A stretch of DNA of 64,000 bases from Spongiactinospora rosea. GTDB lineage: Bacteria; Actinomycetota; Actinomycetes; Streptosporangiales; Streptosporangiaceae. The notes beneath the pieces are model-generated. The model saw only the letters and a program-made list of their open reading frames with translations. It did not search any database and was not told the DNA's origin. The stretch lies in contig NZ_QMEY01000001.1 of assembly GCF_003315795.1 (NCBI RefSeq), positions 1 to 64,000 of the forward strand. Direction: 5' to 3'. Shown piece by piece: positions 1 to 8,131 of this stretch (its first letter is position 1; each line of letters opens with the position of its first letter). Made by a program: the position numbers and the translations under genes.

Positions 1-249
1 GGCCGAGTCCATGAACAGTCTCTACAAGAAGGAGCTCATCGACTTCTACGGCGGCTGGAAAGGCGTCATGGACGTGACTATCGCCACGATGGAATGGGTT
101 GCCTGGTACAATTCTGAACGGCTACATTCTTACTGTGGGAACGTCCCTCCGGTCGAGTATGAGGAGACGTTCCACCGATCGACCGCCGGCACTGACCTGG
201 CGGCCGAGAACCAAGCGATCTAGCCTCCAATTTCGCCGGGGCGGTCCAT
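1..249 (+). mobile_element. Right end of an IS3-family insertion sequence inside cas3
   Basis: The transposase reading frame enters from the left window edge and stops at 223. About 25 bases later the sequence becomes recognisable Cas3 coding DNA. The stretch 226-249 (cctccaatttcgccggggcg and onward) has the look of an IS3-type terminal inverted repeat, but the other end is outside the window, so the repeat pair and any target duplication cannot be read. The exact boundary is inferred to within a few bases. Confidence 0.7.
2..223 (+). CDS. IS3-family transposase OrfB, C-terminal part (partial at window edge)
   Basis: About 73 residues of the DDE integrase-type transposase are visible. The phrase AESMNSLYKKELI and, 30 residues later, WVAWYNSERLHSYCGNVPPV are the family's signature around the final catalytic glutamate and the YN-x-x-R-x-H motif. 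The frame is open from base 2, so the start lies upstream. The gene points in the same direction as the cas operon and could supply read-through transcription to it. Whether the transposase is whole cannot be seen. Confidence 0.85.
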   Translation, partial: AESMNSLYKKELIDFYGGWKGVMDVTIATMEWVAWYNSERLHSYCGNVPPVEYEETFHRSTAGTDLAAENQAI

Positions 250-1231
250 GCTGACGCTCTTCGGGCCACCAGGCAAGAGCGGCGACCGACGCCCAACGCG
301 CGCGCACATTGTGGTGGCCAGCCAGGTCGCCGAGCAGTCTCTGGACATCGACTTCGATCTCCTGGTATCCGACCTGTGCCCGATCGACCTTCTCTTGCAG
401 CGGATGGGGCGATTGCATCGCCATCAGCGCCCGGAACGACCGGCAGGAGTTCGCACGGCACGCTGCCTGTTGACCGGAGCCGACTGGAACGCTGCCCCCG
501 TCGAGCCGGTAACGGGTTCCAAACGGGTGTACCGGATTCACACCCTGCTGCGGTCGGCCGCCGTGCTGGAACCGTATCTGGCGGGGACGGCTGAGACAGG
601 GCATGTGGTGCGCCTACCCGCCGATATCAGTCCTCTCGTCCAGCAAGCCTATGGCGCCGACCCCGTTGGCCCCCAGGAGTGGCAGCAGGCCATGGACCGG
701 GCCCGAGCAATCCACGAGCTACATCAGCAGAAGCAGATCAACGATGCGCTGGGCTTTCAGGTCAACGAAGTCGGCAAGGAAGGCCGCGCCGTGATCGGCT
801 GGGTGGACGCCGGGGTGGGCGACGCCGACGACACCCGCAGGGGCCGGGCTCAAGTCCGCGACGGCATGGAGTCACTTGAAGTACTGGTCGTCCAGCGGCG
901 GGCCGACGGGACACTGATCACGATGCCGCACCTGACCCAGGGGCGCGGCGGACTGGAACTTCCGGCCGACTCGACGCCTGAGCCCCGGCCGGCGCGTATC
1001 GTCGCCGCCTGTGGCCTGCGGCTACCGTTCGTCTTCTCGATTCCCAAGATCATGGACCGCGCCATCCAAGAGTTGGAGACCGAATACATCGAGGCGTGGC
1101 AGTCCAAGGAGAGCCACTGGCTCGCCGGAGAACTGATCTTGGTACTCGATGAGAATTGTCAGACCCGCCTGGCAGGCTACGACCTGCATTACACCCCCCA
1201 CGACGGGCTGAAGGTGACTCATGGCGAGTGA
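248..1231 (+). pseudogene. cas3: Cas3 helicase-nuclease, C-terminal remnant interrupted by an IS
   Basis: Cas3 is the nuclease-helicase recruited by Cascade to destroy target DNA. The roughly 327 codons left match its C-terminal part: helicase motif V/VI region IVVASQVAEQSLDIDFDLL followed by LLLQRMGRLHRHQ, then the accessory C-terminal domain. The HD nuclease domain and helicase motifs I to III are missing, because the IS element ends immediately before this frame. The frame happens to be continuous with the transposase frame across the junction apart from the stop at 221-223. The 3' end overlaps the start of cse1 by 11 bases, so operon coupling is kept. A product initiated at the ATG at 248 could not cleave or unwind DNA. 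The 5' half may survive on the other side of the IS outside this window. Confidence 0.85.
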
Positions 1232-2894
1232 ACCGGCCACACCGTCCTTCGACCTGGCCGACAGCGCGTGGCTGCCGGTGTTGCGCGAGGACGGCACCGG
1301 GGACGAGGTGTCCCTGCGGGAGGTCTTCGGCCAGGCTGCCGGCTTGCGGCGGCTGGTGGGCGAGGTCCCCACCCAGGAGTTCGCCCTGTTGCGGCTGCTA
1401 CTGGCGATTCTGCACGACGCGATCGACGGGCCGGCGGATGTCGAGGAATGGCAGGAGCTCTGGGACAACGGGCTCCCGACCGCCAGGATCGACAACTACC
1501 TCGACGACAACCGTGATCGGTTCGACCTGTTGCATCAGAGCCGGCCGTTCCTCCAGACCGCCGGACTGTGCGCGGTGAACGGAGAGGTGTCCTCTCTCGA
1601 CCGCATCGTCGCCGACGTGCCCAACGGGGTGCCGTTCTTCACCATGCGAGCCTCTGGTGCAGGCCGGCTGAGCTTCGCCGAAGCCGCGCGCTGGTTGGTC
1701 CACGCCCATGCCTACGACACCTCCGGCATCAAGACCGGCGCGAAAGGTGACCCTCGGGTCAAAGGCGGCAAGGTATACCCGCAAGGCGTTGCCTGGGCGG
1801 GGAACCTGGGCGGAGTCTTCGCCGAAGGCGCGAATCTTGGTGAGACGCTGCTGCTCAACCTGGTGGCTTTCGATACCGACAACCTTCGCGTTGACCTGGC
1901 CCGTGATGCCCCGGCATGGCTGCACCCATCCCCCGGACCGCGGCAATTGGATCCGCGAGAGGCTCGTCCGGCGGGTGTGCGCGACCTCTATACCTGGCAG
2001 TCACGGCGGGTACGCCTGGCCTTCGACGCGACGGGTGTGTACGGAGTGGTCCTCGCGTATGGCGACGCGCTGCCCGCCCACAACAAGCACCAGCGCGAGC
2101 CGATGACGGGTTGGCGGCGCAGCCAGGCGCAGGAGAAGAAGCTTGGCAAAGCCCTGGTGTACATGCCGCGTGAGCACGATCCGAGCCGGAGCGCGTGGCG
2201 TGGGCTGGGATCGTTGGTCGCCGGACGTACGCGAGGGAGCCGGCAGCAGGGTGAGGCGGCGCAGAGCTTGCGGCCCGGCATCTTGGACTGGGTGGCACGC
2301 CTGACTGTCGAAGCGGACCTGCCGCACGACTTCATGATCCGCCCTCGGCTGGTCGGCGCGGTTTACGGTACGCAGCAATCTGTTATCGACGAGATCATCG
2401 ATGATGCCGTGAGGATGCCTGTGGTGCTGCTGCACCAGGACAACGCCGCACTGGCGCAGACAGCCATCGATGCCGTCAACGACGCCGAAGACGCGGTGAC
2501 CCTGCTTGGATATCTGGCGGCCGATCTGGCCCGCGCGAGCGGCGCAGACCCGGAGCCGCCCAAGGACGCCGCACGCTACAGAGGCTTCGCCGCGCTGGAC
2601 GGGCCTTTTCGCGAATGGCTCGCCAAGCTCAAACGAGACGATGACGCCCTGGAGCGGCGAGGGGCGTGGCAGATCCTCGCACACCAGGTCATCAGCCGTC
2701 TCGGGACAGACCTGGTGCGAGCGACCGGTACCGCGGCATGGGAGGGCCGCGTCATCGACACCCACAACGGGAAGAAGGAGTGGCTGAACGCCGCCGGAGC
2801 CGATCTGAAGTTCGGCGACCTCCTGCGCGAAGCCCTGCCGGCGGCGGGAAAGGGCGGTGGGTCGGCGCCTGAGCCGACAGGCGACAGCGAGTGA
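1221..2894 (+). CDS. cse1: Cascade large subunit Cse1 (CasA, Cas8e)
   Basis: Large subunit of the type I-E interference complex. It recognises the PAM and recruits Cas3. The protein has 557 residues, slightly longer than the E. coli protein (502). Recognition rests on the overall Cse1 pattern: an N-terminal FDLADSAWLPVLREDG opening, a segment of the type WAGNLGGVFAEGANLGETLL near residue 200, and the helical C-terminal bundle, as well as on its place directly after cas3 and before cse2. The ATG lies inside the cas3 remnant. The 3' end meets cse2 within a few bases. No frameshift or missing region is evident. Confidence 0.93.
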   Translation: MASEPATPSFDLADSAWLPVLREDGTGDEVSLREVFGQAAGLRRLVGEVPTQEFALLRLLLAILHDAIDGPADVEEWQELWDNGLPTARIDNYLDDNRDRFDLLHQSRPFLQTAGLCAVNGEVSSLDRIVADVPNGVPFFTMRASGAGRLSFAEAARWLVHAHAYDTSGIKTGAKGDPRVKGGKVYPQGVAWAGNLGGVFAEGANLGETLLLNLVAFDTDNLRVDLARDAPAWLHPSPGPRQLDPREARPAGVRDLYTWQSRRVRLAFDATGVYGVVLAYGDALPAHNKHQREPMTGWRRSQAQEKKLGKALVYMPREHDPSRSAWRGLGSLVAGRTRGSRQQGEAAQSLRPGILDWVARLTVEADLPHDFMIRPRLVGAVYGTQQSVIDEIIDDAVRMPVVLLHQDNAALAQTAIDAVNDAEDAVTLLGYLAADLARASGADPEPPKDAARYRGFAALDGPFREWLAKLKRDDDALERRGAWQILAHQVISRLGTDLVRATGTAAWEGRVIDTHNGKKEWLNAAGADLKFGDLLREALPAAGKGGGSAPEPTGDSE

Positions 2895-2914
2895 GCCATG
2901 TGGAGGGCACTGCC

Positions 2915-3559
2915 ATGACGACATCAACCACCGGCCGTCGGCCGGTCGCCGAAGTGATCGGCGAGATCACTGGAGATTACGTCGCCGACTTGCAACGCGG
3001 CTACCTCGAAGACGAGTCTGCCGCGGTCGCGACGCTTGCGCAGCTTCGGCGGGGCGCGGGCAAGGTTCCGGCGGACGTGCCGGAGTTGTGGGGGGTCACC
3101 GGCACCGAGGCCCTGTTCACAGAGGACGAGATTCCCGAGTGGGAGCAGGAAAGGGTCGAGGCCGCTCATTTCTTGGCGGTGACGCTTTACGCATCGCACC
3201 AGCAGTCCCACCTTCGCGAGCGAATGCACCGAAGGCGCCGGGACGCTGAGTTCGGTGCTGCGATCCGCCGGTTGATGCCGCGCGACGCGATCGATGAGGC
3301 GATCCGCCGCAAGTTCGTCCGGATAGGGACCTCCGACACTCTCGACGTGCTCGCTGACAGGCTCCGTGACCTCATCTCCCTGCTGCGTCGCGACTCTATC
3401 CCGCTCGACTACGCGCTTTTGGCCGGCCAGCTCTACCAGGCCCAGTTCCCCGACGGCATGCGAGCCGTACGCCAGCGGTGGGGCCGCAGCTTCCACGCCT
3501 ACCGGCCCCCCAATTCCGATAAGCCGGAGAAGCCCGATCAGCCCGAGAAGGACGTGTGA
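2915..3559 (+). CDS. cse2: Cascade small subunit Cse2 (CasB)
   Basis: Small helical subunit of type I-E Cascade, which lines the non-target strand. About 214 residues, with the arginine-rich helix around RRKFVRIGTSDTLDVLADRL and a helix ending in DYALLAGQLYQAQFPDG, typical of Cse2. The frame is open from a GTG at 2891, which overlaps the cse1 stop. I prefer the ATG at 2915 because a GGAGG lies 8 bases ahead of it. The C-terminus is a charged proline-rich tail. The stop overlaps the cas7e start as TGATG. Confidence 0.88.
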   Translation: MTTSTTGRRPVAEVIGEITGDYVADLQRGYLEDESAAVATLAQLRRGAGKVPADVPELWGVTGTEALFTEDEIPEWEQERVEAAHFLAVTLYASHQQSHLRERMHRRRRDAEFGAAIRRLMPRDAIDEAIRRKFVRIGTSDTLDVLADRLRDLISLLRRDSIPLDYALLAGQLYQAQFPDGMRAVRQRWGRSFHAYRPPNSDKPEKPDQPEKDV

Positions 3560-4749
3560 TGACCCGTACGATCCTCGAAGTCCATGCTTTGCAGACAGTC
3601 CCGCCGAGCTGTCTGAACCGGGACGACACCGGCACGCCGAAGAGCGCCGTCTACGGTGGCGTCCGTCGGGCCCGCGTCTCCAGCCAAGCGTGGAAGCGGG
3701 CCACCCGGCGTAGCTTCCACGATGTGCTGGACCCGGGCGAGCTGGGTGTCCGCACTCGCAAGGTCGCCGAGCTCCTGGCCGAGCGGATCGTACGGCTGGA
3801 CGGGTCGATCGAGCAGGCTCAGGCATGGGCCCTGGCCGCCGAGACGATCCAGACCGCCACCGGCTCCAAGATCGAAACCCCCAAGCGCGCGGCCAAGGAC
3901 AAGCAGGGCCCGCCGCCCGCCCCCGAATCGAAGTACCTGATGTTCCTCAGTGCCCATCAACTCGATGGGCTGGCCGAACTCGCCGTCAAGGCGCACGGCG
4001 TCGGCGCGGACCACTTCAAGGACAAGGGCGTCAAGGACCTGGCCAAGCGGCTCGCCAACAGCAGGCACTCGGTCGACATCGCCCTGTTCGGCCGCATGGT
4101 CGCCGACGGAGCCGACATCAACGTCGACGCCGCCGCCCAGGTCGCCCATGCCATCAGCGTTCATCGGGTGGACAACGAGTCCGATTACTACACCGCGGTC
4201 GACGACTACAAGAACCGCGAGACCGACGACCTGGGCGCCGGGATGATCGGCACGGTCGAGTTCAACTCCGCCACGCTGTACCGCTACGCCGCCGTCGACG
4301 TGGACCTGCTGCGCCGGAACCTGGGCAAGGGCCTGCGCGACGACGAGCCGCTCACCCAGCCGGTACGGCGAGCCGCCGAGACATTCGTCGAGTGTTTCCT
4401 GACCTCGCTTCCCACCGGGAAGATCAACACCTTCGGTAACCACACATTGCCGGAGGCCGTAGTGATCAAGATACGGTCCACCCGGCCGGTCAGTTTCGTC
4501 GGTGCCTTCGAGGAGCCCTGCCGTACCGACCCTGGGATCGGTGGGCACATGCGGCAGGCGTGTGCGGTGCTGGCGGATTACATCCCCGAGATCGAAGAGG
4601 CGTACGGCCTGCGGCAGGAGGTCCCGACCTGGATCCTTCGTGTCGGGAAGAACACCGAAGCGCTGGCCCCGCTCGGGGAGCAGCGGACTCTTCAGCAACT
4701 GATCACCGAGATCGGCGCGGAGGTCGCCCAGCGGCAGGACGGCGCATGA
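3559..4749 (+). CDS. cas7e: Cascade backbone protein Cas7e (CasC, Cse4)
   Basis: RRM-fold protein that polymerises along the crRNA (six copies in known type I-E complexes). It has 396 residues. The N-terminal ILEVHALQTVPPSCLNRDD followed by KSAVYGGVRRARVSSQAWKR is the family hallmark, and the segment LPTGKINTFGNHTLPE is also typical. A GTG three bases earlier is an alternative start. The stop and the cas5e ATG share four bases (ATGA), so translation is probably coupled. Confidence 0.95.
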   Translation: MTRTILEVHALQTVPPSCLNRDDTGTPKSAVYGGVRRARVSSQAWKRATRRSFHDVLDPGELGVRTRKVAELLAERIVRLDGSIEQAQAWALAAETIQTATGSKIETPKRAAKDKQGPPPAPESKYLMFLSAHQLDGLAELAVKAHGVGADHFKDKGVKDLAKRLANSRHSVDIALFGRMVADGADINVDAAAQVAHAISVHRVDNESDYYTAVDDYKNRETDDLGAGMIGTVEFNSATLYRYAAVDVDLLRRNLGKGLRDDEPLTQPVRRAAETFVECFLTSLPTGKINTFGNHTLPEAVVIKIRSTRPVSFVGAFEEPCRTDPGIGGHMRQACAVLADYIPEIEEAYGLRQEVPTWILRVGKNTEALAPLGEQRTLQQLITEIGAEVAQRQDGA

Positions 4750-5465
4750 CCAGCGTCTTGGTGATGCAACTCGCCGGCCCTCTGCAATCGTGGGGGGCCT
4801 CCTCACGGTTCGCCCGGCGCACCACCGAAGACGCGCCGACCAAAAGCGCCATGATCGGGCTGGTGGCCGCCGCGCTGGGCCGCCCCCGTACACACACGCC
4901 GGATGATCTGGCCGCGTTGCGGTTCGGCGTGCGCATCGACCAGCCCGGCACCCCGCTGCGCGACTTCCACACCGCACACCGGTTCACCACCGGCGAGGCC
5001 ATGCCGGTGTCGGAGCGGTACTACCTGGCCGACGCCGTTTTCGTCGCGGCCCTGGAAGGAGACCGGGATCTGATCGAGCGCCTGCACCAGGCGATCCGCG
5101 AACCAGTCTTCCTGCCCTACCTTGGACGCCGCTCCTGCCCTCCGGCCCGGCCTTTGGAACTCGGTGTCCACCATGAACGCAGCCTCGATGACGTGCTCAA
5201 GTACGAGCCTTGGCAGGCTGCTCGCTGGTACCGGCGGCGGCAGCGCCCGCAGACGCTGGAGATCCTCGTCGAGGCCACCGCCGTGGACGGGCCGGTCGAA
5301 ACCGTGCGCGACCAGCCACTCAGCTTCGACCCATTGCACCGCCGGTACGCCCTGCGCAGGGTACTCAGAAGCCGAATCCCTCCGCCGCCCGAACCCGCCG
5401 ACGGCCCGACCACCGTACCCGACCACGACCCGACGTCCCTGCTGGGAGAACCGTCATGCACCTGA
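4746..5465 (+). CDS. cas5e: Cascade subunit Cas5e (CasD)
   Basis: Cas5e caps the 5' handle of the crRNA in Cascade. It has 239 residues. The opening LVMQLAGPLQSWGASSRF and the following RRTTEDAPTKSAMIGLVAAA are strongly conserved in Cas5e proteins. YLGRRSCPPARPLELGVH is the mid-protein crRNA-handle region. The start is fixed by the ATGA overlap with cas7e. The 3' end overlaps cas6e by 10 bases. Confidence 0.94.
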   Translation: MTSVLVMQLAGPLQSWGASSRFARRTTEDAPTKSAMIGLVAAALGRPRTHTPDDLAALRFGVRIDQPGTPLRDFHTAHRFTTGEAMPVSERYYLADAVFVAALEGDRDLIERLHQAIREPVFLPYLGRRSCPPARPLELGVHHERSLDDVLKYEPWQAARWYRRRQRPQTLEILVEATAVDGPVETVRDQPLSFDPLHRRYALRRVLRSRIPPPPEPADGPTTVPDHDPTSLLGEPSCT

Positions 5466-6142
5466 CCCGGTTCCGTTTCAACACCGCCCGGGTCGGCGCC
5501 CGCCGGCTGCTGTCCTCGCCGCAGATGTTGCATGCCGCCGTCATGTCGTCCTTCGCCGAGATCCCCGTGCCGGACCCTGGGGGAGCGCGTGTGCTCTGGC
5601 GTATCGACCGCAATAGCAGGGCCGAGACCTACCTGTACCTGGTCAGCCCGGCCAAGCCTGACCTCACCCACCTGGTCGAGCAGGCGGGCTGGCCGGAAAC
5701 CGGCCGCTGGGAGACCTACGACTATGGGCCGTTCCTGGGCCGGCTGACGGCCGGTGATCGGTGGGCGTTTCGTCTCACCGTCAATCCGATCCACTACGCA
5801 CGCCGTGACGACACCGAGCCCACCAAACGTACTGCCCATGTGGGGTGGCGCCACCAGCGTGACTGGCTGCTCAAGCACCAGATGAACGCCGGGTTCAAGG
5901 TAGTGGACAAGGCTCCGGAACAGCGCCTGGCCCCTGATGACGAGCACGAGCTGGTGGTCCGCGACCGGCGTCAACTTGCCTTTGCCAAAAAGGGGCACCG
6001 ATCCAAGGTCACGCTGGTCACCGTCACCTTCGACGGGAGGCTTGAGGTCACTGACCCCGACGCGCTGCGCCGTACCCTCGTTTGCGGGCTGGGCAAAGCC
6101 AAGGCGTACGGCTGCGGCCTGATGACGCTGGCAGAGGCGTGA
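5456..6142 (+). CDS. cas6e: CRISPR RNA endoribonuclease Cas6e (CasE)
   Basis: Cuts the precursor crRNA at the base of the repeat hairpin and stays bound to the 3' handle. It has 228 residues. His26, in the context QMLHAAVMSSF, matches the position and context of the catalytic histidine of E. coli CasE. The C-terminal glycine-rich loop GLGKAKAYGCGL is also present. Both catalytic features are intact, so repeat processing should be possible. The stop overlaps the cas1 start (TGATG). Confidence 0.94.
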   Translation: MHLTRFRFNTARVGARRLLSSPQMLHAAVMSSFAEIPVPDPGGARVLWRIDRNSRAETYLYLVSPAKPDLTHLVEQAGWPETGRWETYDYGPFLGRLTAGDRWAFRLTVNPIHYARRDDTEPTKRTAHVGWRHQRDWLLKHQMNAGFKVVDKAPEQRLAPDDEHELVVRDRRQLAFAKKGHRSKVTLVTVTFDGRLEVTDPDALRRTLVCGLGKAKAYGCGLMTLAEA

Positions 6143-7107
6143 TGGCCACCGTCGGGCAGCGCGGCGCCTCCTCACCGCGTGAACTCACCCGGATGGGCGA
6201 CCGGATCTCCTTCGTCTACCTGGAACGGTGCATCCTGCACCGGGAGGACAATGCCATCACCGCCGAAGACGCAAACGGCGTCACCCACATCCCCTCCGCC
6301 ACGATTGGCACCTTGCTGCTCGGCCCTGGCACGCGCGTTACTCACCAGGCGATGAGCGTGCTGGGCGACAGCGGAGCCGGGGTGGTGTGGGTGGGGGAGC
6401 GAGGTGTGCGGTTCTACTCTGGAGGGCGATCGCTCAACCGCTCCTCTGCGATGGTGGAGGCGCAGGCCGTAAAGTGGGCCAACCGCCGTACGCGGCTGGA
6501 GGTCGCCCGCGAGATGTACCGCATGCGTTTCCCCGGCGAAGATCCCGCTGGGCTCACTCGCCATGAACTCCTCGGCCGCGAAGGCCGCCGGGTCAAGGAC
6601 TGCTACCGCGCACAGGCGGACCGCGTCGGCCTCACCTGGAACGGCCGTGTCTACCACCACGGCGACTTCGCCTCCGGCGATCCGGCTAACCAGGCCGTGA
6701 CCGCGGCGGCTCAGTGCATGTACGGCATCGCCCAGACCACGGTCAATGCTTTGGGATGCACCCCCGGCCTCGGATTCATCCACTCCGGCCACGAACTGGC
6801 CTTCGTACTGGACATCGCCGACCTCTACAAGACCGAGATTGCTCTGCCCATCGCCTTCGACGTGGCCGCTGAAAGTCCCGATGACGTAGGCTCCCGCACC
6901 CGCCGCGCGATCCGTGACCACGTCAACAACGTCGGCCTTCTCAAGCGTTGTGTTGACGACATCAAGCGCCTCATCTTGTCCGATGAGACCGACGGAGATC
7001 CCACTGAAGACGGCAGCGACCGGGTCATGCTTCAGAGTGATCACGGGCTTGAGGTGGAATCCGGCCACAACTATGACGATGGCCGCATCTACGAGGTGGA
7101 CTGGTGA
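6142..7107 (+). CDS. cas1: CRISPR integrase Cas1 (type I-E)
   Basis: Catalytic subunit of the spacer-acquisition complex. It has 321 residues. The metal-binding residues can be placed: Glu147 in LLGREGRR, His214 in LGFIHSGHE and Asp224/Asp227 in VLDIADLYK. The spacings (67, 10 and 13) are the same as between Glu141, His208, Asp218 and Asp221 of E. coli Cas1. The enzyme therefore looks active. The C-terminus has an extended acidic tail of about 40 residues. Its stop overlaps the cas2 GTG as GTGA. Confidence 0.95.
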   Translation: MATVGQRGASSPRELTRMGDRISFVYLERCILHREDNAITAEDANGVTHIPSATIGTLLLGPGTRVTHQAMSVLGDSGAGVVWVGERGVRFYSGGRSLNRSSAMVEAQAVKWANRRTRLEVAREMYRMRFPGEDPAGLTRHELLGREGRRVKDCYRAQADRVGLTWNGRVYHHGDFASGDPANQAVTAAAQCMYGIAQTTVNALGCTPGLGFIHSGHELAFVLDIADLYKTEIALPIAFDVAAESPDDVGSRTRRAIRDHVNNVGLLKRCVDDIKRLILSDETDGDPTEDGSDRVMLQSDHGLEVESGHNYDDGRIYEVDW

Positions 7108-7457
7108 CAATCGTCGTCCTCACTCGCTGCCCCTCTGGCCTGCGTGGGTTCCTGACCCGCTGGTTGATGGAGATTTCTCCAGGAGTCTTCATCGGCGGTC
7201 CGTCGGCCCGGATCCGAGAAGCGCTGTGGGCGGAGGTCCGGCAGTACGCCGACACCGGCCGGGCCTTGCTCGCCTACACCACCAACAACGAGCAGGGTTT
7301 CACCTTCGAGACCCACGACCACAAGTGGCAGCCCATCGACCACGAGGGCCTCATCCTGATCCGCCGCCCGAAGGAAACCCCGGCGGTCGCGTCAGTGCCG
7401 CCGCCTCCCAGCGGCTGGAGCAACGCTTCCAAACGGCGCCGGTATCGGCAACGCTGA
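7104..7457 (+). CDS. cas2: CRISPR-associated protein Cas2 (type I-E)
   Basis: Structural partner of Cas1 in spacer acquisition. It has 117 residues. The beginning VVLTRCPSGLRGFLTRWL and the segment FIGGPSARIREALWAEV are type I-E Cas2 signatures. After the core fold, about 25 residues rich in proline, serine and then arginine extend the C-terminus beyond the family's usual 95-100. It is the last cas gene, with the array leader directly behind it. Confidence 0.93.
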   Translation: MTIVVLTRCPSGLRGFLTRWLMEISPGVFIGGPSARIREALWAEVRQYADTGRALLAYTTNNEQGFTFETHDHKWQPIDHEGLILIRRPKETPAVASVPPPPSGWSNASKRRRYRQR

Positions 7458-7591
7458 GCGGCGCTGATGTTCGAGTGGCGCGGTGTGGATCATAAGCGGA
7501 GAGGCCGCATACACCTATGGGCGAATTGTCCGAATCAATGAAAGTGCTCGAAAACCGCGCTCGGGCCGTACAAACCCGCAGGTCGTCGAGT
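7458..7591 (+). promoter_or_regulatory. Probable CRISPR leader
   Basis: The 134 bases between the cas2 stop and the first repeat contain no gene and are the least GC-rich part of the locus (for example gaatcaatgaaagtgctcg near 7535). Cas1-Cas2 insert new spacers at the leader end. This assignment also agrees with the degenerate last repeat at the far end of the array. No promoter box is clear enough to name. Confidence 0.6.
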
Positions 7592-7803
7592 GTGCTCCCC
7601 GCGCACGCGGGGATGGTCCCCGCCTCCACCAGGTCCACCACGGTGGCCACCCGTGCTCCCCGCGCACGCGGGGATGGTCCCCACCACCACTGGGGTAGGT
7701 TCAGCCACCCCCAGTGCTCCCCGCGCACGCGGGGATGGCCCCGTCTCCATGGCCACCGCTACCCGCGTCGCTGCGTGCTCCTCGCGCACGCGGGGGGCGG
7801 GCT
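7592..7803 (+). CRISPR. Short type I-E CRISPR array, 4 repeats and 3 spacers
   Basis: 29-base repeats start at 7592, 7653, 7714 and 7775. Repeats 1 and 2 are identical, beginning GTGCTCCCCGCGCACGCGGG and ending GATGGTCCC. They contain the internal palindrome CCCCGCGCACGCGGGG expected for Cas6e. Repeat 3 has one change (GGCCCC at the end). Repeat 4 is degenerate after position 21 and carries a C to T at position 8, as expected for the trailer end. The three spacers (7621-7652, 7682-7713, 7743-7774) are each exactly 32 bases, the normal type I-E length. Crisp repeats imply the array is not old wreckage, but it is very short. Confidence 0.96.
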
Positions 7804-8131
7804 CTGTGACTGGTACTCGGCGCCTCTGCGGCCGGTGACATTCGTGTGTTCTTCGTGTCTGCGAGGGGAACTCCAGTAGGGCGGCGGCGTGGCAGCAGGC
7901 GCGGTAGCGACAGCTAAGTGATCGCGAAAGGGGCCGACAGCGGGTGGTGCTCGGGCAGTTCAATATCCCTTGATCGCCGCTCAGGCCGTCGGCGAATGGT
8001 TAGGGCTGAACAAGGTCATCTTCGGTCGTCTCCATCTGCTCAAGATCAACTCTTAGTGTTGCCGGAGGGTTGCCAGAGGCGGGTCGTAGACCGGTGGCGA
8101 GATAGCGGAACTTCTCGCCTGGAGCGATCTG
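7804..8131. other. Gap between the CRISPR array and the conjugation genes
   Basis: About 330 bases with no convincing reading frame. I looked here for a copy of the tRNA-Leu 3' end that would mark the left end of the ICE and found none. A GGAG at 8121-8124 serves the following gene. Confidence 0.5.

Noticed and set aside
248..1231. The Cas3 remnant as a functional stand-alone Cas3 variant
   Set aside because: It starts exactly where the IS ends and lacks the nuclease domain and the ATP-binding helicase motifs, so disruption is the simpler explanation.
3538..4977. 479-residue minus-strand frame opposite cas7e
   Set aside because: The plus strand carries an unmistakable Cas7e. The opposite frame is a codon-bias artefact.
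7804..8131. Possible left attachment site of the ICE (tRNA-Leu 3' copy)
   Set aside because: No stretch resembling the T arm or acceptor end of the tRNA at 46076-46161 is present here or at 39200-40311.
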